From an uncultured Oscillibacter sp. (lineage in GTDB: Bacteria; Bacillota; Clostridia; Oscillospirales; Oscillospiraceae), in contig NZ_CAJUBK010000004.1 in assembly GCF_910584465.1 (NCBI RefSeq), positions 20,172 through 84,171 on the forward strand: 64,000 bases of DNA, given 5' to 3'. Within the stretch, counting starts at the first letter, position 1; every line of letters begins with the position of its first letter. The position numbers were made by a program, and so were the translations under genes. This document shows, in pieces, positions 17,335 to 24,352 of this stretch. Under the pieces are notes generated by a model. It was not told the DNA's origin, made no database searches, and saw only the letters and a program-made list of their open reading frames with translations.

Positions 17335-17412
17335 CGGGGCTTTCGAAAGATCTTGGAAACTCCTGTTCAAAAAAAACGAGGGTGGATACTGACAGTATCC
17401 ACTCTCGTTTTT
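17335..17412 (+). terminator. Terminator and degenerate 3'-end repeat (copy F) after vanY-like gene
   Basis: An H1-like stretch (GGGCTTTCGAAAGATCTTGG then AAACTC) is followed by a strong hairpin at 17373-17412: AAAACGAG and GTGGATACT pair with AGTATCCAC and CTCGTTTT. The order resembles the repeat family (H1 then an H2 closed by CGAG/CTCG), again directly after a stop codon and in sense. Confidence 0.75.
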
Positions 17413-17433
17413 CCCTTGTCATTTATTTTTCTC

Positions 17434-17462
17434 TTGTCATCCATTCGTGAGTGTGGTACAAT
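17434..17462 (+). promoter_or_regulatory. Promoter of the structured RNA
   Basis: TTGTCA, exactly 17 bases, TACAAT. The predicted start is near 17469, at the first base of helix P1. Confidence 0.8.
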
Positions 17463-17467
17463 CAGCG

Positions 17468-17637
17468 TGCGACACAACCGAATGATCATCTATGCGAGTG
17501 TGCATTTTACCTTTGGTAAAAATGCAGGCTCTGCTTTCGCATTCGCATGGATGATCCACATGGATGTTTGAAAGGTTGTGTCGCAGCAATCGGAGCTATG
17601 TGTTTTTCGGTGCGCAGCTTCGGCTGCGTACTTTTTT
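17468..17637 (+). ncRNA. Candidate structured RNA with its own promoter and terminator
   Basis: Three nested helices are visible. P1 is TGCGACACAACC (17468-17479) with its exact complement at 17574-17585. P2 is 17 bp between 17484-17500 and 17540-17556 with only two G-U pairs. P3 is TGCATTTTACC (17501-17511) with 17515-17526, loop TTT, one bulge. Asymmetric internal loops separate them (4/17 and 0/13 bases). A terminator follows: GTGCGCAGC/GCTGCGTAC with loop TTCG and six T's (17610-17637). There is no convincing ORF inside. It could be a free small RNA (about 170 nt) or an attenuated leader of the lipoprotein gene 75 bases further on. It matches no riboswitch consensus I know; a 6S-like role is possible but unproven. 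Confidence 0.65.
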
Positions 17638-17649
17638 CATGTATTTATT

Positions 17650-17682
17650 ACGGGAGCCAGTTGGACAGCCAACTATCCCGTT
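17650..17682 (+). other. Hairpin upstream of the lipoprotein gene
   Basis: ACGGGA and AGTTGG pair with CCAACT and TCCCGT around an ACAG loop, between the RNA terminator and the lipoprotein ribosome site. It has no T run directly after it, so it is more likely a leader fold than a terminator. Confidence 0.5.
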
Positions 17683-17711
17683 ATAAAAATAAAAACGAAG
17701 GATGTATGATC

Positions 17712-18371
17712 ATGAAAAAACTATTCGCATCGCTTTTGGCAGTCATGCTGCTAACGCTCCCTGCCTGCACTGGCGCGAACGACCCAGCACAGACCGATGT
17801 CCCCAACGCAGATGCTCCTGCCCAGACGGATGCTCCCAACGCTGACGCCGAGGTCCAATATGACTATCTCTTGAAAGCGGGCGAGATGACAGAGGTCTAC
17901 GATGTTATTTTTGAAAAAATGGTCACCGTCACAGTCGACCCAGCCAGCACGCGCGATGCCGCTGATGAGCTGCGGAGCAACATCGTATTCGATGACTGCG
18001 TCTTCAACGGCGGCCTAACGGTCGTTGGTGATTTCCATGCGATGGTCCGCTTGGGCGGCGGCTGCTCTTTCGGTGACGGCTCCGTCGTCACCTGCAAGGA
18101 AGTTACCTCCGGCATTGCCAAAGAAGCTACGATGGACGATAACTTTGTCAAGATCTTTGTCGGCTGTGAGGGAGTTACCGTAGAGACAAGATCCGCTGTC
18201 GGTGTAGTGACCGGCGATCCTGACTTCGTGTTTAATGGCACTACTTACAGTAAGGCAGAGATTGCACCGGATGCTGATTACTTGGGGATATATAGCCTGT
18301 ACGAGAACGATTCCATGGCATACATCAAACTTGCTCTCGGAGAAGATGACAGCGTGGAATTTTTAGATTGA
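17712..18371 (+). CDS. Small lipoprotein of unknown function
   Basis: 219 residues from ATG 17712 (AAGGA 9 bases upstream). Signal MKKLFASLLAVMLLTLPAC gives lipobox LPAC with Cys19. A linker repeats QTD-PNADA twice, then an approximately 170-residue domain follows with 'VFNGGLTVVGDFHAMVRLGG' and 'SAVGVVTGDPDFVFNGTTYS'. I do not recognise the family. Base composition and codon use are visibly more AT-rich than neighbours, as is the 300-base leader, suggesting acquisition from elsewhere. Its nearest upstream feature is the structured RNA, which may control it. Confidence 0.85.
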   Translation: MKKLFASLLAVMLLTLPACTGANDPAQTDVPNADAPAQTDAPNADAEVQYDYLLKAGEMTEVYDVIFEKMVTVTVDPASTRDAADELRSNIVFDDCVFNGGLTVVGDFHAMVRLGGGCSFGDGSVVTCKEVTSGIAKEATMDDNFVKIFVGCEGVTVETRSAVGVVTGDPDFVFNGTTYSKAEIAPDADYLGIYSLYENDSMAYIKLALGEDDSVEFLD

Positions 18372-18404
18372 GCAGACAGCAGCAAACAGTCCCTACCTTT
18401 TAGC

Positions 18405-18515
18405 GGCAGGCTGTGCAAGTTTCCGGGACTTTCAAAAAAGTCCTGGAAACTTATCCATCAAAAACGAAAGGGACCCCTCCTGGGTCCCTCTCGTGACTCT
18501 CCCCCTTCCCGTCGA
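18405..18515 (+). repeat. 3'-end hairpin repeat, copy B
   Basis: Starts 34 bases after the lipoprotein stop. A remnant of H0 (GGCAGGCTGTGCAAG) is followed by H1 (18417-18431 with 18438-18452, 15-bp stem, one mismatch), then ATCAAAAACGAAAGGG, H2 (18465-18476 with 18482-18493, loop CTCCT) and the tail TGACTCTCCCCCTTCCCG. Same orientation as the gene it follows. Confidence 0.9.
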
Positions 18516-18547
18516 CGGGGGCTCCCACTGCTTTTTCGCTGCTCTGA

Positions 18548-18574
18548 GGAGGACGCCTGGGGGCGTCCTCCTTT
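18548..18574. terminator. Hairpin between lipoprotein and endolysin genes
   Basis: 10-bp stem GGAGGACGCC/GGCGTCCTCC, loop TGGG, followed by TTT on the plus strand. It lies between converging genes. Confidence 0.6.
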
Positions 18575-18583
18575 CCTCGTCCT

Positions 18584-19219
18584 TCAGCGCTTCTCCAGAT
18601 GGTCCGCCAGGCGCTTCAGCATGGTGCACAGCTGCTGCCGCGTGACGTCCCGCCCCAGGCCCAGATCGCCGGAGGCGTCCCCGGCCAGGATGCCGTTCCG
18701 CACGGCCCACTCCACGCCCTCCCGGTGGGCGGGGCTGGGGATGTTGTCCATATGCGCGTCCTCCTTTCGCCGGTCCGGCCGGATGTAGGCCGTGACCGCG
18801 GATGTTTTGCGGGTCCTGCGGCAGACCATGCCGCCGTTGGACTGGCTCCCGGCCGCGCCGGGGGACGTGTTGCCCTCGATGGCAGTGATGGTGCCTTTGC
18901 CCACAGATTCCACGATGCCGGTGTGCCCGAAGTCATAGATGACGATGTCCCCCGGCCGGGGCGTCTCGGCCACGCAGTCCGGCCGCTTCGACCGGTACCA
19001 GCCCAGCAGGCCGGAACAGGAGGCCGTCTTATAGGGCAGCGCCTCCCCCGCCTTGTCGAAGGCCCACTGGACGAAGGCCATGCACCAGGGGTAGGCGGCC
19101 CCCGAGACCGCCCGGCCATAGTACCAGGTGTTGTACTTGACCCGGTTGGAGTTCGCCGGGGACTCCTTCACGCCCAGCTCCGCCCTCGCGGCGGCGAGCA
19201 CCCGCTCAGCCGGCGTCAT
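18584..19219 (-). CDS. Phage-type endolysin (CHAP domain)
   Basis: 211 residues. The N-terminal CHAP amidase/endopeptidase domain has the catalytic Cys in YPWCMAFVQWAF and His in DFGHTGIVES. It is followed by a linker and a C-terminal segment (EGVEWAVRNGILAGDASGD, then a 'TRQQLCTML' helix) resembling an SLH-like repeat often used for wall attachment. It cleaves peptidoglycan. No signal peptide, so it needs the holin encoded immediately upstream, whose frame overlaps this start by 14 bases. Together with the next two entries it forms a complete lysis module without any other phage gene nearby. Confidence 0.92.
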   Translation of the reverse strand: MTPAERVLAAARAELGVKESPANSNRVKYNTWYYGRAVSGAAYPWCMAFVQWAFDKAGEALPYKTASCSGLLGWYRSKRPDCVAETPRPGDIVIYDFGHTGIVESVGKGTITAIEGNTSPGAAGSQSNGGMVCRRTRKTSAVTAYIRPDRRKEDAHMDNIPSPAHREGVEWAVRNGILAGDASGDLGLGRDVTRQQLCTMLKRLADHLEKR

Positions 19220-19421
19220 CGTCCCCGCCCTCCTGCGTCCCTCGGGCCCTTTGGCTCTGGGTCCCGAAATAGAACGCGATCACCACCGCGTACACCGTCA
19301 TGAAATCCTGGCTGACGCTCCCACCCACCGCCATGCAGGCGAACACGGCCGTCAGCGTCAGCGTCACCAGGCTCTTCACGCTGAGGAGGTTCCCCAGCCG
19401 TTCGACGATCGTTCGATCCAT
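19206..19421 (-). CDS. Small holin
   Basis: 71 residues from ATG 19421 after AAGGAGAGG. Two hydrophobic stretches (LVTLTLTAVFACMAVGG and FMTVYAVVIAFYFGTQS) and a charged tail QRARGTQEGGDDD fit class II holins of Firmicutes phages. It would form membrane holes that release the endolysin. Its end overlaps the endolysin start. Confidence 0.85.
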   Translation of the reverse strand: MDRTIVERLGNLLSVKSLVTLTLTAVFACMAVGGSVSQDFMTVYAVVIAFYFGTQSQRARGTQEGGDDDAG

Positions 19422-19552
19422 ATCCCGATATCCTCTCCTTCCCATATCCGGTCCTCCCATGGGGCCCTGCCGGTCCCGGCCCCTGCCCTCCGCGGGGCCG
19501 GGACCATGGACGCCGCGCCGGTTCGCGGCGCCGTCCTCCGTCCGATCCGCCT

Positions 19553-19858
19553 TCATAAGCCCGCCTCCGCCAGCAAAAGGGCGACCGCCGCCGCGCAGAC
19601 GGCCCAGACGGCCCTCTCCACCAGGCCGTCCCAGCGCCTGGCGGGCTTGGCCTCCAGGGCGTCCACCTTGTGGGCCAGCGTGTCCAGCTTCTCCATGATG
19701 GCGTCGTATTGGGTGTTTTGGACGGCGTTGATGGTCTCCACCCGGCTCAGCCGGTCCCGGAGCTCCTTGTGGCCTTCCCCGTTCTGCCGCTGGAGGTCCT
19801 CCACCTGCCGCTCCAGCCGGACCAGGTCCGCGCAGGGCTCGGCGCATCTCTCGTTCAT
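19553..19858 (-). CDS. XhlA-like hemolysin/holin accessory protein
   Basis: 101 residues from ATG 19858 with AAGGAG upstream. An N-terminal coiled coil (LERQVEDLQRQNGEGHKELR, then heptads to about residue 70) is followed by one C-terminal membrane segment (AVWAVCAAAVALLLAEAGL). This is the XhlA layout; XhlA works with a holin in Bacillus phage-like lysis and PBSX-type elements. The 131 bases between it and the holin gene are GC-rich and carry no gene. Confidence 0.85.
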   Translation of the reverse strand: MNERCAEPCADLVRLERQVEDLQRQNGEGHKELRDRLSRVETINAVQNTQYDAIMEKLDTLAHKVDALEAKPARRWDGLVERAVWAVCAAAVALLLAEAGL

Positions 19859-20160
19859 GCTCCCTCTCCTTTCCAAGTCCCGCCGCCGCCCGGCCCGCGG
19901 GGCCGCTCCCCGCGCTCCCCGGCCGGTGCGGGGCTCATGGAGCGGTCCCGGCCCTCCGCCGTTGCATGCCCCCGTGCAACGCCCCCTCCCGCGCGGCGGC
20001 GGCTTACGTCATAAGATGTCGGGGCCGCCTCCCCGCCGGGCTGTCGATCCACGATCTTCACGAATATCTCCCTCTTTTTTCTCCAAAGCGGCCCTTGCTT
20101 TTGCCGGCGGGCTCCGCTACAATATATAGCAGTCGTTTGTGATTAGGATAGGAGGATATT
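19859..20160 (+). promoter_or_regulatory. Divergent intergenic region with promoter
   Basis: 302 bases without a gene. A promoter for the small downstream gene is at 20095-20123: TTGCTT, 17 bases, TACAAT. A short palindrome GTTGCA/TGCAAC lies at about 19961-19980. I see no clear promoter for the lysis genes reading left. Confidence 0.6.
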
Positions 20161-20412
20161 GTGGATATGGAATTGGGTTACGATCCGCTTTGGGACGAAC
20201 AGGGCCGGCTCCGGCAGGGCTGCACCGTGGGCGAGGCGCTGGCCTGGATGACGAGGTTCGGCGGCCGCACCGCCGGAGAATCGGTCTGTATCAACGGTGT
20301 AGGCTATAAGATCGGACGCCTGCTCTACGGACCGGAGCGGCCCGCCGTGGCGGACAAGCCCATCTCCCGGGTCTATGACGGCTATTACCGGCAGCTGAAT
20401 TTCAGCGTGTGA
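20161..20412 (+). CDS. Small protein of unknown function
   Basis: 83 residues from GTG 20161 (AGGAGG 5 bases upstream) or 81 from ATG 20167. Soluble, mixed charge, with 'WDEQGRLRQGCTVGEALAWM' and 'KPISRVYDGYYRQLNFSV'. A promoter and ribosome site support it as a real gene. I do not recognise the family. Confidence 0.7.
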   Translation: MDMELGYDPLWDEQGRLRQGCTVGEALAWMTRFGGRTAGESVCINGVGYKIGRLLYGPERPAVADKPISRVYDGYYRQLNFSV

Positions 20413-20479
20413 GGACGAGCACAGGGGCGCACGGGCGAAGACCGCGCGCCTCTTCCTTCTATGAGATCGGATCACATGG

Positions 20480-20508
20480 TTGACACCTGCTCCCGCAGTC
20501 GTTAAAAT
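20480..20508 (+). promoter_or_regulatory. Promoter of the multi-PAS hybrid kinase
   Basis: TTGACA, 17 bases, TAAAAT; about 70 bases before the kinase ATG. Confidence 0.8.
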
Positions 20509-20584
20509 ATAAGCTGAGTATGAGGCCGGCGGGCTGTTGTTCCAGGCCCGCCCGAAACGCGCAGCCATATGGAGGAGAACGCCT

Positions 20585-23500
20585 ATGTATCATTGCCATC
20601 TGCGGCTCTATCTCGCCAGCCGCCAGCGGGAGCTGTTCGCCCCCCTCCGGGAGGCCGCTCCCCTCGACCGTTTCACGCATACGTTCCTGGAGAGCGAGAC
20701 GCCGGACCCGGCCCTCGCCGCCCAGGCCGACGCGGTCTTCGCCGACCTCCGGGACCTGGACGCCGCAGCCGCGGTCCGGGCCCTCTCGGATACGCGGGGA
20801 GAGCTGATCGTCCTGGCGGAGCGCCCCCAGCTGGAGGCTTTGGGAGATCTGGAGGATCTGTATCCCGCCGTGTCGGACATCTGGATCTTGCCCATGAGCG
20901 GCGGAGAGCTGGGCTTCCGCTTCCGGAAATGGCAGCAGGCGCGCAGACAGGACCGGGACCTCTGGGAGACCTCCCAATTCCTGGAGACCGCCATCAACAG
21001 CGTCCCCAACCTGGTCTGGTACAAGACCAAGGACGGCATCCACGAAAAGGTGAACGACAGCTTCTGCGAGACCGTGGGCAAGACCCGTGAGCAGGTCCAG
21101 GGCCGGGGCCACGCGTACATCTGGGACGTGGACCGGGACGATCCGGCCTGCATCGAATCCGAGCGCATCGTCATGGAGACCCGCCGGACCTGCGTATCCG
21201 AGGAGACCATCCGGACCGGCGGGGGCACCCGCCTCCTGACGACCTACAAGTCCCCGCTCTACGATGTGGACGGCAGCGTGATGGGCACCTTGGGCGTGGC
21301 CATCGACGTGACGAAGGAGCGGGCCTATGAGGAGGAGCTGAAACGGGAGAACCGCGCCCTGGAGACCCTGTTCACCACCATGGACTGCGGCGTCATGTGC
21401 CACAGCCTGGACGGCAGGCGCATCCTCAGCGTCAACCGGGCCGCCCTGGAGATCCTGGGCTTCGAGTCCGAGGCGGCGCTGGCCCAGGCCGGGTTCGACA
21501 CCATCGCCGCCTCCGTGCTGGACGAGGACCGGGAGAAGCTGGTCTCCTGCATCCGCTCCCTGAAAAACGTGGGGGACAGCGTCAGCGTGGAATACCGGGT
21601 CCTCCATACCAACGGGGATCTGATCCACGTGATGGGCAACGTGAAGCTGATGGAAGAGGACGGCGAGCTGTTCTACCAGCGCTTCCTCCTGGACTGCACC
21701 GCCCAGAAGCAGCGGGAGCGGGAAGAGGAGCTCCGCAAAGAGCGCCGCCACCAGGAGCTGGTCCAGGCCCTGAGCGTGGACTACAACCTCGTCTGCTACT
21801 TCGATCTGGACAGCGGACAGGGCAATGTCCTGCGGACCAACGTCTGTCCTTACGGCCTGCTGGACAGCCTCTTCTCCGGGGACCTCACCATAGAGGCGTG
21901 CATGGAGGACTACATCCAGACCTGCGTCTACGTGGACGACCGGGAGCTCCTGCAGCAGATCTTCACCAGGGAGCGCCTGAAAGAGGAGCTGGCCTACCGG
22001 GGGCTCTACTACCTCAACTACCGCACCATCTGCGGCGGCGAGGTCCGCTATTTCCAGATGAAGGCCGTGCCCATCGGGGACTGGAGGACCAGCCACGGCG
22101 TGGTCGTCGGCTTTCGCAGCGTGGATGAGGAGACCCGGGCGGAGATGGAGAAGAAGAGCCTCCTGGAGGACGCCCTCTCCCAGGCCAACCGGGCCAACAA
22201 GGCCAAGAGCGTCTTCCTCTCCAACATGTCCCACGACATCCGCACCCCCATGAACGCCATCATCGGCTTCACCGCCCTGGCCTCCACCCACATCGACGAC
22301 CAGGAGCGGGTGAAGGAATACCTGAAGAAGATCATGACCTCCGGCAACCACCTGCTGAGCCTGATCAACGACGTGCTGGACATGAGCCGCATCGAGAGCG
22401 GCAAGATGTACCTGGACGAGAAGCCCTGCTCCCTGCCGGACATCCTCCACGGCCTGCGGAGCATCGTCCAGGCCGACGTCCACGCCAAGCAGCTGGAGCT
22501 GTACATGGACGCCGTGGACGTGCTCCATGAGGACATCCTCTGCGACCGCCTGCGGCTGAACCAGATCTTGCTGAACCTCCTCAGCAACTCCATCAAGTAC
22601 ACCCCCGCCGGGGGCATCGTCAGCATCCGGGTGACGGAGAAGCCCTCGGCCCCGGCGGGCCACGCCGCCTATGAGTTCTGCATCAAGGACACCGGCATCG
22701 GCATGAGCCAGGAGTTCGTCTCCCACATCTTCGAGCCCTTCGAGCGGGAACAGAACTCCACCATCAGCGGCATCCAGGGCACCGGCCTGGGCATGGCCAT
22801 CACGAAGAACATCGTGGACATGATGAACGGCTCCATCCACGTCCAGAGCCGCCAGGGCGCGGGGACGGAGTTCTTCGTGGACCTCACGTTCCGCCTCTGC
22901 TCCGAGGAGAAGGAGCCTACCACCATCCCCGAGCTGACCGGCTGCCGGGCCCTGGTGGTGGACGATGATTTCAACACCTGTGACAGCGTCTCCTGCATGC
23001 TCCAACAGATCGGCATGCGGGCGGAGTGGACCCTCTCCGGCAAGGAGGCGGTGCTCCGCACCCGCCAGGCCATCATGCGGGAGGACCATTACTGCGTCTA
23101 TGTCATCGACTGGCTCCTCCCGGACATGAACGGCATCGAGGTCGCCCGGCGCATCCGCAAGGAATGCGGCGAAGAAGTCCCCATCATCGTCCTCACCGCT
23201 TACGACTGGGCCGACATCGAGGACGAGGCCAGGGAGGCCGGGATCACCGCCTTCTGCGGCAAGCCCCTGTTCCTCTCGGAGCTGCGGGACTGCCTGCTCA
23301 CCATCGTCAGCGCGGAGGAGGCGCCGGCGGAGGACGGCGCGCCCCTCCCGGCGTCGGCCCTGGGCCGCATCCTGCTGGCGGAGGACAACGAGCTCAACCA
23401 GGAGATCGCCCAGGCCATCTTGGAGGAGGCGGGCTTCAAAGTGGAGATCGCGGAGAACGGGCGGACCGCCCTGGAGATGCTGACGCGCTCTCAGCCGGGC

Positions 23501-23758
23501 CATTACCAGCTGGTGCTGATGGACATCCAGATGCCCGTCATGAACGGCTATGAGACCGCCAGGGCCATCCGGTCCCTGGAGACGGCGGGACTGCGGGACA
23601 TCCCCATCCTGGCCATGACGGCCAACGCCTTCGAGGAGGACAAACAGACCGCCCTCAAATGCGGCATGAACGGCCACATCTCCAAGCCCATCGACATCGA
23701 CAAGCTGCTGGAGACCCTGGAGGACGTGCTGAAGCAAAAGCAGGTTTTCCATGAATGA
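20585..23758 (+). CDS. Hybrid sensor histidine kinase, multi-PAS, two receivers
   Basis: 1,057 residues from ATG 20585 after GGAGGAG. No membrane segment. Order: a 115-residue N-terminal domain starting MYHCHLRLYLASRQ that looks like a receiver fold without its acceptor Asp; PAS about 125-255 and 265-390; a further sensor-like region 395-525; HisKA with [16 protein letters not shown] (His550); ATPase domain (NLLSNSIKYTPAGG, GTGLGMAI); receiver 1 (VVDDD, Asp842 in VIDWLLP); receiver 2 (AEDNE, Asp980 in LMDIQMP). It would sense a cytoplasmic signal and feed a phosphorelay through an HPt; the only HPt here is near 48 kb. The N-terminal domain and first PAS recur in the kinase at 42.3-45.4 kb. 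Confidence 0.95.
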   Translation: MYHCHLRLYLASRQRELFAPLREAAPLDRFTHTFLESETPDPALAAQADAVFADLRDLDAAAAVRALSDTRGELIVLAERPQLEALGDLEDLYPAVSDIWILPMSGGELGFRFRKWQQARRQDRDLWETSQFLETAINSVPNLVWYKTKDGIHEKVNDSFCETVGKTREQVQGRGHAYIWDVDRDDPACIESERIVMETRRTCVSEETIRTGGGTRLLTTYKSPLYDVDGSVMGTLGVAIDVTKERAYEEELKRENRALETLFTTMDCGVMCHSLDGRRILSVNRAALEILGFESEAALAQAGFDTIAASVLDEDREKLVSCIRSLKNVGDSVSVEYRVLHTNGDLIHVMGNVKLMEEDGELFYQRFLLDCTAQKQREREEELRKERRHQELVQALSVDYNLVCYFDLDSGQGNVLRTNVCPYGLLDSLFSGDLTIEACMEDYIQTCVYVDDRELLQQIFTRERLKEELAYRGLYYLNYRTICGGEVRYFQMKAVPIGDWRTSHGVVVGFRSVDEETRAEMEKKSLLEDALSQANRANKAKSVFLSNMSHDIRTPMNAIIGFTALASTHIDDQERVKEYLKKIMTSGNHLLSLINDVLDMSRIESGKMYLDEKPCSLPDILHGLRSIVQADVHAKQLELYMDAVDVLHEDILCDRLRLNQILLNLLSNSIKYTPAGGIVSIRVTEKPSAPAGHAAYEFCIKDTGIGMSQEFVSHIFEPFEREQNSTISGIQGTGLGMAITKNIVDMMNGSIHVQSRQGAGTEFFVDLTFRLCSEEKEPTTIPELTGCRALVVDDDFNTCDSVSCMLQQIGMRAEWTLSGKEAVLRTRQAIMREDHYCVYVIDWLLPDMNGIEVARRIRKECGEEVPIIVLTAYDWADIEDEAREAGITAFCGKPLFLSELRDCLLTIVSAEEAPAEDGAPLPASALGRILLAEDNELNQEIAQAILEEAGFKVEIAENGRTALEMLTRSQPGHYQLVLMDIQMPVMNGYETARAIRSLETAGLRDIPILAMTANAFEEDKQTALKCGMNGHISKPIDIDKLLETLEDVLKQKQVFHE

Positions 23759-23760
23759 GG

Positions 23761-23795
23761 GACGGGCGAGAGGCGGATGCCTCTCGCCCGTCTTT
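23761..23795 (+). terminator. Terminator after the hybrid kinase
   Basis: Perfect 14-bp stem GACGGGCGAGAGGC/GCCTCTCGCCCGTC, loop GGAT, then TTT. Confidence 0.9.
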
Positions 23796-23886
23796 CATGT
23801 CGTCCCGCCTCACGCCGCGCCCCCGCCCCGGCCCATCGCCGGGCGGTCAGGGCCGGGGCGCTCCGGCCCGCCCCAAAGAACGCACC

Positions 23887-23919
23887 GGGAGCCTGGGCGG
23901 CTTTGCCGCCCAGGCTCCC
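23887..23919 (-). terminator. Hairpin after rsfS
   Basis: Perfect 15-bp stem (GGGAGCCTGGGCGGC with its complement, loop TTT/AAA), 11 bases past the rsfS stop on the minus strand. No strong T run, so termination efficiency is uncertain. Confidence 0.65.
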
Positions 23920-23930
23920 TGCGATCCCCA

Positions 23931-24305
23931 TCAAAAAGCGGCCCGGTCCTCCGTCAGCACGCCGCTGAGGTCCATGGGCTTCCCGTCGGACCACAGGCGT
24001 TCCAGGTCGTAGAACTCCCGCGCCTCCGGGGAGAACACATGGACCGCCAGACAGCCGTAGTCCAGCAGCACCCAGGTGCCGTCCCGGTGGCCCTCCCGGT
24101 GGAGGGGGGCTTCGCCCGCCTGCTCCTTCAGCGCCTTCTCCACCGCGTCGCACAGCGCGTTGATCTGGGTATTGGAGGAGCCGGTGGCGATGACGAAATA
24201 GTCCGCCAGGGTGGTGATCTCCGCGATCTCGATGGCGCTGATCTCCTTGCCCTTCTTCTCGTCCAGGGCCTTGGCGGCGATGATGGCCAGCTCTTTCGGT
24301 GTCAT
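23931..24305 (-). CDS. rsfS: Ribosomal silencing factor RsfS
   Basis: 124 residues, the normal size of the RsfS/Iojap family, with the core 'LADYFVIATGSSNTQINALCD' and 'LLDYGCLAVHVFSPEAREFYDLERLW'. It binds uL14 on the large ribosomal subunit and blocks subunit joining during starvation. ATG 24305 follows GAGAGG. It is the last gene of a minus-strand unit with nadD-yqeK and the LCP gene, an order common in Firmicutes. Confidence 0.95.
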   Translation of the reverse strand: MTPKELAIIAAKALDEKKGKEISAIEIAEITTLADYFVIATGSSNTQINALCDAVEKALKEQAGEAPLHREGHRDGTWVLLDYGCLAVHVFSPEAREFYDLERLWSDGKPMDLSGVLTEDRAAF

Positions 24306-24352
24306 ATGCGTTCCTCTCTTTCCTGATGATATGTGGATGGTCTCCTCACGCC

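Noticed and set aside
18432..18710. Short frames through the 3'-end repeats that share a peptide like RVTRGTQEGSLSFL.
   Set aside because: They are antisense read-through of the hairpin repeat; similarity reflects DNA repetition and there is no start context.
20459..23752. Very long open frame antisense to the 20.6-kb hybrid kinase, and similar ones opposite smc, nifJ and the 42-kb kinase.
   Set aside because: Products are Gly/His/Val/Asp-rich mirror translations caused by high GC at third positions; the sense strands carry unmistakable domains.
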